Position numbers and translations under genes: made by a program
Source: Aselliscus stoliczkanus
Lineage: Eukaryota > Chordata > Mammalia > Chiroptera > Hipposideridae
Direction: 5' to 3'
Length of the DNA stretch: 64,000 nucleotides
NCBI GenBank assembly: GCA_033961575.1
Contig: CM066727.1
Location: 2,938,001 to 3,002,000, forward strand
The notes under the pieces: model-generated
Database searches by the model: none
What the model saw: only the letters and a program-made list of their open reading frames with translations
Told to the model about the DNA's origin: nothing
Part shown: piece after piece, positions 35,401-47,510 of the stretch
Numbering within the stretch: the first letter of the stretch is position 1
Layout: the number at the start of each line of letters is the position of its first letter

Positions 35401-36120
35401 GAGTGCAGCCCCTAATGCAGTCCCAGAGAGCAGCCCCTGTCAGGGCTGGAAGCACTGAGAACAGAGCGACCCAGGTTCAGTTCGGGGAACGCGGGGAGGA
35501 GCCCTGAGCCTGCAGCAGGCCTGGGCCCTGGCATGGGGGGCATGTTTACAAATAGTCTCCACCGTGACAGCGCGACAGCGCGTCACAGAGAAATCTCAGG
35601 CGTGACTGTAAAACCAGAGGAAAGTGAAAATAAGAGACTGACCCTGTGGCCCGAAGCTCCTGATGCCCGAGCGCTCTGGGCAGCGAGGCCGTCCCTGGCA
35701 GAGACGGGGGCCTGCCACCCCACTTCCAGCAGTGCAGGGATATTGTTCCCCGTGCCCCCTGCCAGGCTTCTGTTCTTGCTTTTCTTTTTATTTTAATAAG
35801 AAAATAAATATTCCCTACTTGCTGCAAGCAGCGGTTGAATAGGCCCTGCTGCCTAAGCAGACATCCTCTCCCACCCCTGTTACTAACAGGGCCGCACAGA
35901 GCGCTTCGCACCGTGGCCCTCCTCACCCCTCGCAGCCTCAGCGCCATACAGTGCGCCTGGGAAGCACGCCTGCAAACACGTACTCCACTCATCAGCAACT
36001 AGCGTGACTGACCAGCTGCTGCATCTTTAGCAACCTAGTGCCCTTACATAGGGAATTACGGACGAAAAGCAAACAAAAAGTCCTTCCTTACACTGCCCTG
36101 GAGGTGGGCCGAGCCAGGCG
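32491..36120. other. Unique sequence, no exon supported
   Basis: A short (CA)n run is at about 33551-33566. GC content rises from about 35340 to 36000 with modest CpG content. The 150-codon minus frame at 35546-35998 overlaps an 87-codon plus frame and has no recognisable domain. Confidence 0.4.
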
Positions 36121-36122
36121 TT

Positions 36123-36297
36123 CCTTGAGCGCCATCCTCTGGCCTCCCCAGGACGCCTGGACATGCGGGTGGGCTCTGGGGCGTCTGGCCTTGAGCGCCA
36201 TCCTCTGGCCTCCCCAGGACGCCTGGACATGCGGGTGGGCTCTGGGGCGTCTGGCCTCCCCAGAACCCCTGGACTTGCGGGTGGGCTCTGGGGCGTG
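36123..36297. repeat. 66-bp minisatellite, about 2.7 copies
   Basis: CCTTGAGCGCCATCCTCTGG starts at 36123 and again at 36189, an exact 66-bp period, with the following GCCTCCCCAGGACGCCTGGA and CATGCGGGTGGGCTCTGGGG repeated. A third, shorter copy starts at about 36251 with substitutions. The Pro/Arg-rich frames over it are repeat artefacts. Confidence 0.93.
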
Positions 36298-36879
36298 CTA
36301 CATTGTCCACAAGTCTTCATGACCTGAAACCGGAGGAATTTCAATACCACCAGCTTGATAGTCTCGAAATCAAGGCAATTCATTCTGCTATTAAAATATG
36401 CTGGTTTTGTTTATAGCTGTTTTAACTGGAGAAGCGAGAAAGGAATTCCACCTGGATCCAGCGTGGCCAAGACCGGTTCTGATTTTTTTTCAAAAGCACA
36501 AGTCATTGTAAGATTTAAGTCATGGCCCGTTCTTGTCATCACCCCGCCCTCAAAGGATTAACAATAACCAGGCTGACATGGCAATAGAAATAGTTCGGGG
36601 TCCAATAGATCATACTTCGAATTTAGGCGGCTTTTGCTCATTATTCTGTGGCCCTGTGCTTAATCAAATGTCCTCAACTCATTCCACTGTACAACAACAT
36701 TGCTCGTGTGCCCAAATCTTGGCCTGTTGGACGTGCTCACTGCAGGACAAGCTTTATCAATCACGGAGGCAGATACACGTGTGCCGCTCATATGGACCGG
36801 TGGCCTGTGTCACTGTGATGGTTCCTGAGTTACACTTAGCACTCTGAGGGGCAGGATGTTGGGTGACTGTCAGGGGGCA
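36298..36879. other. Unique sequence
   Basis: No repeat or exon recognised. A 104-codon plus frame at 36533 has no family features. Confidence 0.4.
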
Positions 36880-37700
36880 TTCAGTTAGCCAATGACAAAT
36901 GAGACTTAAAACAAGTCTTGAACCACTTTGATAGACAAGTGGGCAATTTCTTAGTAAATCAAACATCCTCTGAACATAAGATCCAGCGATCACACTCCGT
37001 GGTATGGACCCAAAGGAGCTGAAATCCATGTCCACACAAAACCTGCACACGGACGTTTACAGTGGCTCTGTTCATACTCGCCAAACCCCCTGGAAGCAAC
37101 CAACGTGCCCTTCAGTGGGTGACGGATACATAAACTGGTCATCCAGACAGTGGAATATCATTTAGTGCTAAAAATGATCTATTAAGTCACAAGAAGACAT
37201 GAATAAAACTTAAATGCATATTGCTCAGTGAGAAAAGTCCATCTGAAAGGCTGCATATTGTATGATTCCAACACTTTGATGCTCTAGAAAAGGCAGAACT
37301 ATGGTGATAGTAAAAAGATCAGTGTTTGTCAGGCCGAGAGAGGGAAGGAGATATGGGGGGAGGGAGGGAGGGAGGGAGGGACGGTTAGGGCAGTGAAACT
37401 ACTCTGTGTGATGCCTACTGGTGAATACATTATATATTTGTCCACACTGATAGAAGGTACAACCCCAAGAGTGATCGCACATGTCAACTGTCAACTTTGG
37501 GTGATGATGACGTGTTGGTGTGTGCCCACCCCCAATGTATGGTAACAAATGTACCACCTGGTGGGGATGTTGATTGTGGGGCAGGCCACACAGATGAGGG
37601 GCTGGAGGTATATGTGAACTCTCTATACCTCCTTCTAAATTCTGCTCTGACCACAAACTGCTCAAAAAAAGTTAAGTCTCAACAAAAACAAACTTACAAA
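36880..37700 (+). mobile_element. Old L1M-type LINE 3' end
   Basis: In plus orientation the ORF2 3' signature blocks run in order: GTGGGCAATTTCTTAGTAAA, CAGCGATCACACTCCGTGGTATGGACCC, GTCCACACAAAACCTGCACACG, GGAAGCAACCAACGTGCCCTTCAG, GGTTTGTCAGG-like sequence. The 3'UTR then shows GTAACAAATGTACCACCTGG and GGGGATGTTGATTGTGGGG and ends in GCTCAAAAAAAGTTAAGTCT. It is heavily diverged and frame-broken, and resembles L1MB/L1MC-age elements. Confidence 0.85.
37349..37382. repeat. (GGGA)n tract inside the L1
   Basis: A run of GGGAGGGA units following GATATGGG, inside the L1 3' region. It could form a G-quadruplex on the plus strand. Confidence 0.85.
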
Positions 37701-37789
37701 ACCAACCAACAAGTGCTTTAAGAAAACATACAAAGGACAACATCAACCACCACTTATTCAAACCACAGTAGCATAAACAACTAGGCCAG

Positions 37790-38600
37790 AGTTTTCAAAA
37801 ACACATCAGTTTTATTTTCATTGCATGTAAAATTTTAACATTTTTAGTTTAGACAAATATCATTTGAGGTTAGAATTGTAGATTTTTATCTATCTATAGT
37901 TAAGCCCTAAGTATACGCTAAGACATGTCAGTTCTGCACTAGTTAGCTTAGAAACACCTACATCTTATATTCTTTGTAGGTATTAAAACTAAGCTCTGCA
38001 TGTACAACTATTTTTACTGTATATTTTTGCACAATGTATTTCCTCGGTGACTCATGCTTTTGCAGATGAGCATTTCATCTTTCTCTCTTTAATTTGAAAC
38101 CAAAAAAAAAATTGAAAGTGCAGAAAATGTGACTGTGCCATTTTCTAGTTAATATTAGTTACCAAATTCCTGCTCGTGTGCATTTTCACATGACCCACCA
38201 AGCTGAACTTCAAAGTCACTTTACACTCTTTTTTCAATAAACACGTTCACTCCAAAAAGTTTTATGATGTACATATTTAGATTTTGGAGGGAGAAAAAGG
38301 ACCATATTTGGCTTCTTACTAACAAAAGTAAACCATAAAAAAATCTGATTTTTTTTTGATCGAGGACAAGGACAACTTCAGCTTCGAAGGAACTGACTCA
38401 AGTCTGAGGCCCATATGGTGCTGCCATCTGGAAATCGCCATGTTAACTCCAATTTTAAAGGCGGACTCCTCATAAATTTACATAAGTGTGCATTAAGTCA
38501 CTAAAATGCATAGCTTTGGATTCACAGAGTTTGATGTCATTAGCAGTCAGCAAATCCATCTCCCCTACCTGAGGTTTTATAGATCAGCAAAACATTCTTG
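37790..38600 (-). other. 3'UTR-like AT-rich stretch on the minus strand
   Basis: On the minus strand this 800-bp block is AT-rich, repeat-free and ends with ATGAAAATAAAACTGATGTG (AATAAA at 37816-37811) followed by a T/G-rich stretch. That is the layout of a cleavage/polyadenylation site. A short frame upstream (about 38480-38575) ends before the block, after an AACCTCAG that could be a splice acceptor. No known protein is recognised. This is only suggestive. Confidence 0.25.
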
Positions 38601-40171
38601 GAATTAGGCATTGCTACACGGTAGGAAGAACCTTGTTTGGTAGGAACTATTAGGATGCCCATATCCAGAGCGGGATACCAAAGCTGCGGGATTAAGAAAT
38701 GTTCTCAGAGGCTCACGGGGCGCAGGTGTGCTCCAGCCCGGGCTGACCAAGGCCTCACGGACAGGGCCGCTGGGTGGGAACTCCACTCAGATTCCCGGGT
38801 CCTCACGTTGGTGAGACTTTGGTGGTCAGACGATGCTGCTTGTCAGGGCAATGTACCCAAGGATTTAACCACTTGTGTTTGTCATTAAATCAAAAGGAGG
38901 AATAAATAACAGAACCTTGAGTGAGTTCCACGGCCATTCCTGGCCCAACCTCAGTAGAACCAGTCTGCCAGCTGCCCCAGTTTGTGGACTTCCACTTTCA
39001 GTGCTGGGCCTCACTTAGCAGGGCCCTCTGCTCCAGGAATCTCTAGTCCTGTGACAGCAAAGCCCCCAGGAAGCCTGCACTCAGGGGGGCTCAGCCCCAA
39101 ACCACGCCTCCACCCTCCGTGGGATCGTGAGCAAGCAGACGGCTCTTAGGAGAATCCTGCTGGAGTCTGAAAACAGGTCAAGGCTTGACCCCAGGGCCCC
39201 ACCGGACCTAGGAGGTCATGCCCACACCCGGGCAATCACATCCCTAAAGTGGACACTTTGTGTCCATCCCTGTGACATGTTTCCATTCATCAGAGTTGAC
39301 CACACAGCAAACTCACCCAATACAAAGTAAAAGGGAGTTTTCAAACTTCTGCCAGATGTGGGGAGGCTGACGGGTGCAGTGTAAGTGTCATTAGTAACAT
39401 CATAGTTACAGGCAAGTGTGTGGGACCATCGGTAAATTTTACAGACGTGGGGGAGCATCACAGGACGTGGTTCTCTAAGTCCTGTCATCTACTGGAGGAC
39501 AAACGCACATGGGACATGTCAGCTGGGTGCCGAGTGCAGGGGGGACATTGTCTTTGACTTGTTTGAACATTGTTATCTATACATTATAATTAGAAAAGTC
39601 AAGCTCAAGCCAAGTGCTTTGTGTCCCGCGCCTATCACCAAATGTTCAGCTCCCAGTTCAAATGCTCTCCCTGCCAGGTCATATAATGGACTGTGTTACA
39701 TTATAGCAGAAACAATTATAAAGGGAAGAAAGAAACTCAATAGTACAAAGATGTTTTTTTTTGAACCTATGAATAGTAGCTAAAAAAAAAACAAAAAAAA
39801 CTTAACATTGGTCATGGAATGGGCCAAATATCCTTACATCATCACAGGGGGCTGTCCCCATTGACCTTTTAACCTTTTGTCATTTCTAGAAGGCACATTT
39901 TTTTCCTTTATAAGTATTTTATTTTCCCTCATACCTTTTTTCCTCGTGGATTTTTCATAACCATTATGCCTGTATTCTGAAAAAGGGGCATTTTTGTACA
40001 TTCAAAGCGACCTGGCAGAATGAAGGGCAATGTTTCTGTATGTTAATATCAGATTTAAATGACGGCCTACCTGGAAAGACCTAAACCAAATTGCTCTCTA
40101 CAAATAACATGAAAAGAAGAATCCAGGCAAAGTCTGCCAGGAGGCTAGAAAGACATGATGACATTAAAATT
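38601..40171. other. Unique sequence
   Basis: No interspersed repeat or exon recognised. Frames of 60-90 codons overlap antiparallel and look random. Confidence 0.4.
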
Positions 40172-40629
40172 AAAAGTATTAAGTTCCGGGCCGGCCGAGT
40201 GGCGCATTGGTTAAGAGCTGGCTTGGGGCGCCAGCGGCCCTGGTTCGGATCCCACACATGAGGGCCAGTGACACTGCCCTCTACAGCTAACAACAGCTCC
40301 ACCTGGAGCTGGGCTGCGAGCCCCGGTGATGGTGTAGGCTGCAGCCCCTGCTGCAGTGGGCTGCCATAGGCTACAGTGAGTGGCCCGCAGCCAGCGTGAG
40401 CTGCCAATAGCCACGGTGAGCGACCGTCCAGAGGCCGGCGACCGATCTGCCTCATCCGGGAAGAGCGCAATGACGATACCAACATGGGCCAGTGAAGCAA
40501 CGTCCTCCGCAACTAGACTGAAGAACAAAAAGACAGCAACTTGTCTGGTCCTCTTCCCTGAGTCTCCAACGCTGTTCCCCTCCCCCAATTCCCCAATAAA
40601 ATCTTTTTTAAAAAAAAGCATTAAGTTCC
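40172..40629 (+). mobile_element. Long two-module SINE with 16-bp target-site duplication
   Basis: Body 40188-40613, plus orientation. It is flanked by AAAAGTATTAAGTTCC (40172-40187) and AAAAGCATTAAGTTCC (40614-40629), one mismatch. The head GGGCCGGCCGAGTGGCGCAT then GGTTAAGAGC and GGTTCGGATCCC carries tRNA-like A and B boxes, so it should have an internal Pol III promoter. A first CATGAGGGCCAGTGACACTG module, a GCTGCC/GTGAGTGGC-rich middle, and a second CATGGGCCAGTGAAGCAACG module follow. The tail is CCCCAATAAAATCTTTTTTA. The 143- and 175-codon minus frames over it are artefacts. Confidence 0.95.
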
Positions 40630-41495
40630 TTCTCCAACCCTTATTCGGATCACATACTGACAGCATTGGAAATGTATGTTTGTAAAGACGACTTAACTTA
40701 GGATCACAGATTGTATAATATTCAACACCGAAATACAAGTCCTCAAGTGTTAGCTGATACTGGAAATTCTGAAATGATTCCCAGGCACAGCATTATAAGG
40801 CAAGGGCAGCTCTCCAGAGGTCATCTGCACCTTCCATCTCCCCACCAGTGATTTGCAAGCCACGTGGGAAAAATGAGAGCATGTGTCTACAGCTGCTGGT
40901 GAGCAGGGCTCTGTGACAGCCTGGCCATCTGGCTGCTCACCGAAGGTTCCACCATCTCCACGTTGTTGGTGGGACAGATCAGGAGGTCAGTCCTGGGGTG
41001 GGCCATGTCTGTGACTGGATGGGCTGAGCTGGTTACTGTGAAGCAAAGCATGGTGGGAATCTCTGTCCTTAGTCTGGTGGTCATTTACCTGGTTTCCTTG
41101 GGAGAGTAGAAGGAGCTGGTGTTGAGGGGCAATGTGGTTCAGAGAGGGGGTGGACAGCTTAAGGCGCCCACAGGCCCCCGACCCTGGCCATGCCGCAGTG
41201 TGTTTAGCTCTGGAGCCAGAGGCCAGGAGAGATCCAGAGACCATTGCTGAGCCCCGCCAGTGAGCTGGTTGCCTGAGGTGCTAATTGATTGCCCTCTTAG
41301 TGGCCCTGCCACTTGGAAAGGCCACCCAGACTGCCCGGCCTTGGCTCACCTCCCTCTCACTCCCTGTGATGGCCTCTGACACACTCTGCCCTGTGCTGCG
41401 TTCAGAGGGAAGCGCACACCGGTGTCACAGGTAACGGAGAAAGGAAGGAAGGGAGCCTGCATTTAGCTGGTGAGCCCGTTCTTTGTAGAAGCTCA
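40630..41495. other. Unique sequence
   Basis: No repeat or exon recognised. Confidence 0.4.
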
Positions 41496-41499
41496 TTGT

Positions 41500-41725
41500 A
41501 CATCATCACAGCCTTTTAATTATATTAAATACAGAAATTCTATGAGATGGGGAGCATTGCCCTCCTTTTAGAAATGGGAAAACTGGCAGCTGGAGCTGAT
41601 GAAGGACTGTCCATGATCCTAAGACACAATGCACGAAGCCTGGATTGAACCCCGAGAGCGACAACCCCACAGCCAGACTTCTCTCAGTCAGGTCAGGCCC
41701 CTTAATTATAGCACCAAGAGTTACA
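41500..41725 (-). repeat. MIR SINE relic
   Basis: CTCCTTTTAGAAATGGGAAA, then ACTGGCAGCTGGAGCTGATG, CCTGGATTGAACCCCGAGAG and CCTTAATTATAGCACC follow reverse-complement MIR (CCATTTTACAGATGAGGAAA, ACTGAGGC, GGGATTCGAACCCAGG, CTTAACCACTATGC). Confidence 0.65.
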
Positions 41726-44129
41726 CAGAGGAAACCACACCACAGGCAGCTCAGGGTGCCTTACCCAGAAGATATGGGGGGTGCCTGGCAAATACACAGA
41801 ACTGCATTTTCACATACATAGAATTATGCAAACACTGATAAGATGGCCATGACACAGTGAGAAGTGGAAGACAGGATACAAATAAACAGTCCATTTTCTT
41901 CTAAACACAGATTTTAACAACTACCCGTAACACCAGGCTCTCACCCCATCTTACACCTTTTCTTTTAAGCATGAGTCTTATTTCAACAATCGAAGTTACT
42001 AGGAGTTAAAAAATATCCACTTAGGATTTACTTTTGTCTTTGTTGGTGTTTTTCTTTTTCTTTTCTCTTTGTTTTAAAAAGTAAACACTCCTAGAATATT
42101 GGTCTTTTTAAAAGATACTTGAATTTGGCTGCAAAGTTTTAGGTCAGGATGGTGGGTGCAGAAGAGGTATGCATTAAGTAAATTAATAATTATTCACTTC
42201 TGACTTGAACATTCATTATGCTCCCTGCTGGTTTTCTGTTTAACACCACAAACACCTCATTTTATTCCATTGGCAATGAGAATGAAACTGGTGGCTGGTA
42301 GTTTCTTTGTTTCACACAAGATACTTATATTTTGAGATGATTTAAAATACAGTGGTTTGTAGCATTTGAGACACCAGTATTATGAGATCTGAGTCTGAAT
42401 CAATATGGAGTGTGTTCTTTTAAAAGACCTGTTTTATTTAGTTTTCCTCAAAAATGAGAAGCCCATAAAAATAGGATTCTGTGCTTCATTCTGTGCCTTA
42501 AACATGTTCAAAAAAAATTTCCCCAAACCAGGAAGCATGCCTAGATTTGGCAATTTATCCTGAAAGACTTTGAAGTGTACATAACTCAGATTACATAGGA
42601 TAATTACAAGAAAATAGCACTTCTTTAAATAAAATAGTAAGCAACTACAGAAAAACAACTTAGATAGTATTCCATTTAAGAGATGCTTTTATCTTAATAA
42701 TTTCCAAGGTAATGTCTTTTGTGTATAGTTAAAGGCTAGACAGCACACCTGCCTGTGATGAAGTCCCACTTGTTTCCCCAATGTTATTAAAACTAAATTG
42801 ACCACAATGTTGAAAATACTCAACTCCGTTTGACCAACAAATATGACAAATATATATGGTTCAACCTAGTAAGAATATTCTAGCTTTGGGAGTTTTAAAG
42901 CTTGAATTTTAATAGTGATGTTCAGCTTACTTGTTGCTCCATTGAACTTGAAATATAGAATATGATAAAAAAAAATACCCAAGTGGAAGAATAATATCTA
43001 ATATATGACAATATGTTGGTAGAATTACATGAAGTAAAACCTGACTTCTAGACGGGCGATTCAGGGATGTCTTTAGCATTGCGTTTCCTTGCAAACCCGT
43101 TCCTACTTAGATGCATTACAATCTGAGATGTGGCCACCAGCAGCCCCCTGTCAGCGCAGAATGAGCCCCAACCTGAGACACAGTGACCCCATCTTCAACA
43201 CCTAGCCATCACATCAATACATGCACTCACACGTGTAACTAAATAGCACGGGCAGGATGCAGAAGAAATGGACTTTGGCGGTGCTGGGGGAAAGGGAAGG
43301 GCTCAGATGGTGTCTAAAATTCTCCTCTGCTCGACTTGGAGAGCTAATAACAGATGCGAGAGAGAAAGCGAGGCAGGGGATGCTGCGTCCTGCCGTCTCC
43401 GTGAGAGGTTCAGCTTCTCAGAGACCTAGATTCCAAGTCCTCTTAGAACTTGAAGGTAAAAGCAGAAGAGTTCAACTGGACTTAAAATGTATTGCCACAC
43501 ACATCGCAAGGATGATACTGGAAGCCTGGTCCCCATGCTGCTGTGTCTATCCCGGTCAGGCTCCCGGGAGCTGTCCAGTGCTGAATCTGTCACCTGTACC
43601 ACGGGCCTTACTCCTCAGATGCTGCGTAGACATACACCAGCTCTATGCAGCCAATACACACTAACCTCGGAAAGACCTACTTGAGCAGATGGAACACGTT
43701 ATTTTTAGTTAAAACTTGAAGAAAGTTTTAAGATCTCAAGTGTTTATTCTAAAGCAACCCAATGATATGTTGAGTAAGTTAAACTGTTTCGCTGAGGCAG
43801 GATTAGATTTCATCAACATCCCAAGGTATTGGCCAAAATATTGTTTGGGTCAGTCTAAGAACAGCAGTCACTCCCTTATACCACCTGAAGGAGACAAGTC
43901 TCTTCTAAATACACAGACACACGTTTATCACCACAACCCACTATTATTACATTCTTTTAAAATTTTTTTTGAAGAAGTTCTACCAAATGGCAGATGTGTC
44001 CTCCCTAAATAATGTTTGTATTATGTTCTACCAATGGTTACATTTACCAGAAATTGGAAATTGGCAATAAGAAACTCTGTACTCATATGTATGTGGTTGG
44101 AGTTGAGGAGATGCTAAATTCACAGGCTG
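41726..44129. other. Unique sequence
   Basis: A 135-codon plus frame at 43257-43664 has no recognisable domain. The rest is AT-rich without a recognisable repeat. Confidence 0.4.
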
Positions 44130-44300
44130 AGGGATAGACAAAGAAAGAGAAAAGGAGTGGAAGAGGGAGAAGGAGAGAGAGAGACAGAGAGGAGAGAGTT
44201 TTAAGAAAGAAGAAGCAGATGCAGAGATGCACAGAGCAGAGAGGGAACTGGGCTGCAGGGGAAAGAGGGGGAGAAAGGGGAGAGGAAGAGGCTGTCCGGC
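44130..44300. repeat. Purine-rich (GA)n low-complexity tract
   Basis: About 170 bp of almost uninterrupted plus-strand purines (GAGAGA, GAAAGA, GGAGAG). The minus-strand 198-codon frame (44083-44679) becomes Ser/Leu/Pro-rich because it reads through this tract, and is not a gene candidate. Mirror-repeat purine tracts of this type can form triplex H-DNA. Confidence 0.9.
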
Positions 44301-46924
44301 TGGCGAGTGCCTGCCTGGCTCCCTGGCTCCAGACCCTTGTCCTCATGCAGCTTTCTAACACCTGCTGGGGTGGGCTTCTGTTGTGCCACCTTCTCCCTTC
44401 ATCCGGAAGTGCATCCCAGTGACCTTTCCAAGTTAATGTGTGCTGGGTGGCGCTCCATGCCCGCTCTGTAAATGAAGCATGTGAGCTTGACCTAACCAAA
44501 CCGTAAACTGAATTTCCCAGCCGCAGTGTTTGGTTCAGGGAAGAACACACCCCAAATCGGAAATATATTACATATATTCTCGTTTCTACTAGAAATTCAC
44601 GTTGGGGAATGTAGAACTGCACCTGTACAACCATGTTGCCAACACGGGGGTTGAACTCACCTACAAAAGGAACCAACACAAAGAGGCCAGGTCACACATG
44701 GCGTCAGGCCCTATGTCATTATAGGAGCCCAGATCTCAGGTGACTCCTGAAGACAGAACTTCCCCACCCCTGTCATCTCAGATGCTAAAAAACTGGCTTT
44801 GATTTCGATCCAGTTTGGGGGAATTTTATCTCACATTGAACTAGAAAAGCCTGATGGATACACTTTCTATCTGTATTTGAGATTATTATTTTTTATGCTT
44901 GCTTTTAGCAAGCATTGACTTCTCCTACCTTCAAAGATGGCTTGCCTTAGTTTCTGTTTGCTTTCTTGCTCTTTTTACAGGTGTGTTTACACAAGTGTTC
45001 TTTACACTGTGTGCCTCAAAGTTTTCCATGAATCTCACCTAGAAAATTGTTGACATTCTCACCCAGGATTGATTATCTTAGATTTCATTTTATCTTTCTG
45101 CAGATCTTTTCCTCTGTATTTTCTAATAGACTCTCCTCTCCCTCTCTGCCTCTTTCCTCCCACCCAATAGATATTTGTGAAATGAACACAATTAGCCAGA
45201 CATCAAATTAGATGTTAAATGTATATAGCTGAAAATAATACTATGTAAAAAAAGCACTCAAAAAAATAACACTCAAGCTTACTTCCAAACACATGTAGTC
45301 TTTGCACATCTACTGAAACTCGAGCGTGGCACATTGAAAAAGTCTATCTTTGAACTCCTAGGCTGTTTGGAAGTTTCTCATGCTTTGCTCCATTCCTCCA
45401 GCCCTAGGTTGCTGTGCTCGCTGTGTATGACACTCAGGAGTCTGTGCACTCCAGTGATGTCCCCGCCACATTCCACAGGGGTCAGCCCTGCCACGCACTG
45501 AACTGCTGGGCAGGCCTCACAGCCCGCCTTAAGACCACTGTTTTCCAATCCTTTGTAATTATATGGGCAACTCACTTTATAATCAATGGGTCCAGAACTA
45601 AAAGTAACAATTCTGGCAAGTGCTGCCACGAAGCTGCACTCCATTACACGGATGCCCTTTCCTATAGGATGCTGTACCTCTCAGTAAGTACCAGGCATTC
45701 CAGCAGCGTTTGCAACATTTAAAGTAACCAGGTCCCCCCCCCGCCCCCAGGCTGCAGTGTAATGGCCTCTCGGGGACCTGTGTTGTCCCCTGTTATATGC
45801 CCTTTGTAAGCACATTTGAGTCCATCTGGGGTGCATCGGATCAAAAGGGATGTAAATTACTTACAGAAATGTATTCTACTACTGGGTAATTTGGCATTCA
45901 AGCACCTAGATGGAAAATATTATCTAGGTAATGGCATATAAAATGTTTTCTGTTATCTCTGAAATCTCACAAAACATAAAAAAATAAGTCAGGCAGATAC
46001 CAACTTCTCCAACCTTAAAAGTCCTTGAGCATTTAGCAATTGCTGATAACTAATGTTTAAATGTGGCACAATAGGTGACAGCTATGAGTTTATATGCCTT
46101 CATGTTTGGAAGGTCTGACCTATGGCATCTGTTTTCAGATGCGGATATAAATCATAGGATAGTACAGGGAAGGCATTTTGTATTATTGCTGATGTGATTA
46201 CTACACTATTATCATTTTGAAAGACACCGTAAATAAGTTTCATTTTAACACACAGTAAAAACATACCTCCCCCTCTCTCCCGCACAGCCCCGATTCCTCT
46301 GTCTTCCCCACAATCTCCCACTCCATCTTTCCATCCCCCAGACACCCAAGCTATGTAATACTTATAATGCTTTAAGAAAATAGTTTTGATCATTTAATGA
46401 TAACAAAATTAGAGCTATGTGGACTCCTGTGATTAGGAGGACAAAGTATTCGACCAGTGCTTCTTTTACAGGTGACAAAGGTTCACGGGGACCCAGGCAG
46501 TCCACCCTCTGTTGAACCCTCCCGATGGCGAGGCATGGCGACCAGTTTGGAAAGGCCCAGCAGCCCAGACTAGGAGAAGGCTGCTGAGGAGAGGCTGCTT
46601 CATAAGGACGCCGAGCTTAGCATGTCTAATTAAATGCTGCGGAGTGGAGGTCTGGGTGATAATTAACTAGCATGGCTGATAGCAGAAACTAACTGAAAAG
46701 GCTGAGAGAGGCATTTGCACACATTTCAAAAGGACTTCTTATGAAATTCCTCTGTGATCTTAGAAATAATTTGCTCAATGCTGGTTATACTCTTTCTCAA
46801 AATCCCTTAATCAGGGTAAGTCAGGTGAGAACTTTTCCCTAATACATGTTTTCTTCTCTAATAAAGAGTCAAAATGAATATTAACATTTTACCAATCTTT
46901 AAATGCTACATCATTCTTCTTCAA
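44301..46924. other. Unique sequence
   Basis: No exon supported. The overlapping antiparallel frames at 45378-45722 have no known family. No repeat confidently recognised. Confidence 0.35.
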
Positions 46925-47045
46925 TGAGGTAAACTTGACATACACCTTTATATTCGTTTCAGGTGTACAGCGTAATCATTCGATATTTGTATATGTTGCA
47001 AAATGATCACCACAGTAAGTCAACATTCAGCTCCATACACAATAC
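46925..47045 (-). mobile_element. Old L1 3'UTR fragment
   Basis: GAGGTAAACTTGACATACAC, then CGTTTCAGGTGTACAGCGTA and ATTCGATATTTGTATATGTTG match the reverse complement of an L1M 3' end. The CAGGTGTACA block is shared with the younger L1s in this window. Confidence 0.7.
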
Positions 47046-47510
47046 AGATACTGTATTATACTTATGTGTGTTTAAATAAATTGGATAATTTTGATCACAT
47101 ATCTTGTTTGTAATAATTTGTAAAAAATATAAAAAGTAAAAAATGCCACACTGTATATCACATATGTACTTAACATCGAATATTCTTGCAATTGTGGTTG
47201 CAAAACCATATACTATGGTTTCTTTAGACATAATTGATTCTTCCCCACATGTGACCAGGTGACGGAGGAAGCTAACCCCTGCCAAAGCCTGGGGACCCTC
47301 ACATACTCTGAGCAGAAGTGCTCTGCGCTCTGAGTTAGGGTTTAGGAAAACTTACCCGCAAGAGAAGAGTTCCGATAAAGTGATGACTACAGAACGCAGA
47401 TGGCGAGGAGTCAAAGTAGGGGCGGCCCATTCCTTTTCATGATGTCGTGGAAGGAAGACGACAAAAAGAATGGTGTCTTATGGAGTTGGGTGGAAAGTTC
47501 AAAGAAAGAT
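47046..47510. other. Unique sequence
   Basis: No repeat or exon recognised. Confidence 0.4.

Noticed and set aside
35546..35998. 150-codon minus-strand frame
   Set aside because: No recognisable domain, overlaps a plus-strand frame, and composition follows the GC-rich patch.
40188..40265. Possible tRNA gene
   Set aside because: A and B box-like sequences are part of the SINE head. The element has a SINE body, poly(A) and target-site duplication, so it is not a tRNA gene.
40081..40738. 143- and 175-codon minus-strand frames
   Set aside because: Both lie over the long SINE. The 8.2 kb SINE copy yields similar peptides, which shows that they are repeat-derived.
44083..44679. 198-codon minus-strand frame
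   Set aside because: It runs through the purine-rich tract, giving a Ser/Leu/Pro low-complexity protein. No known family and no conserved features.
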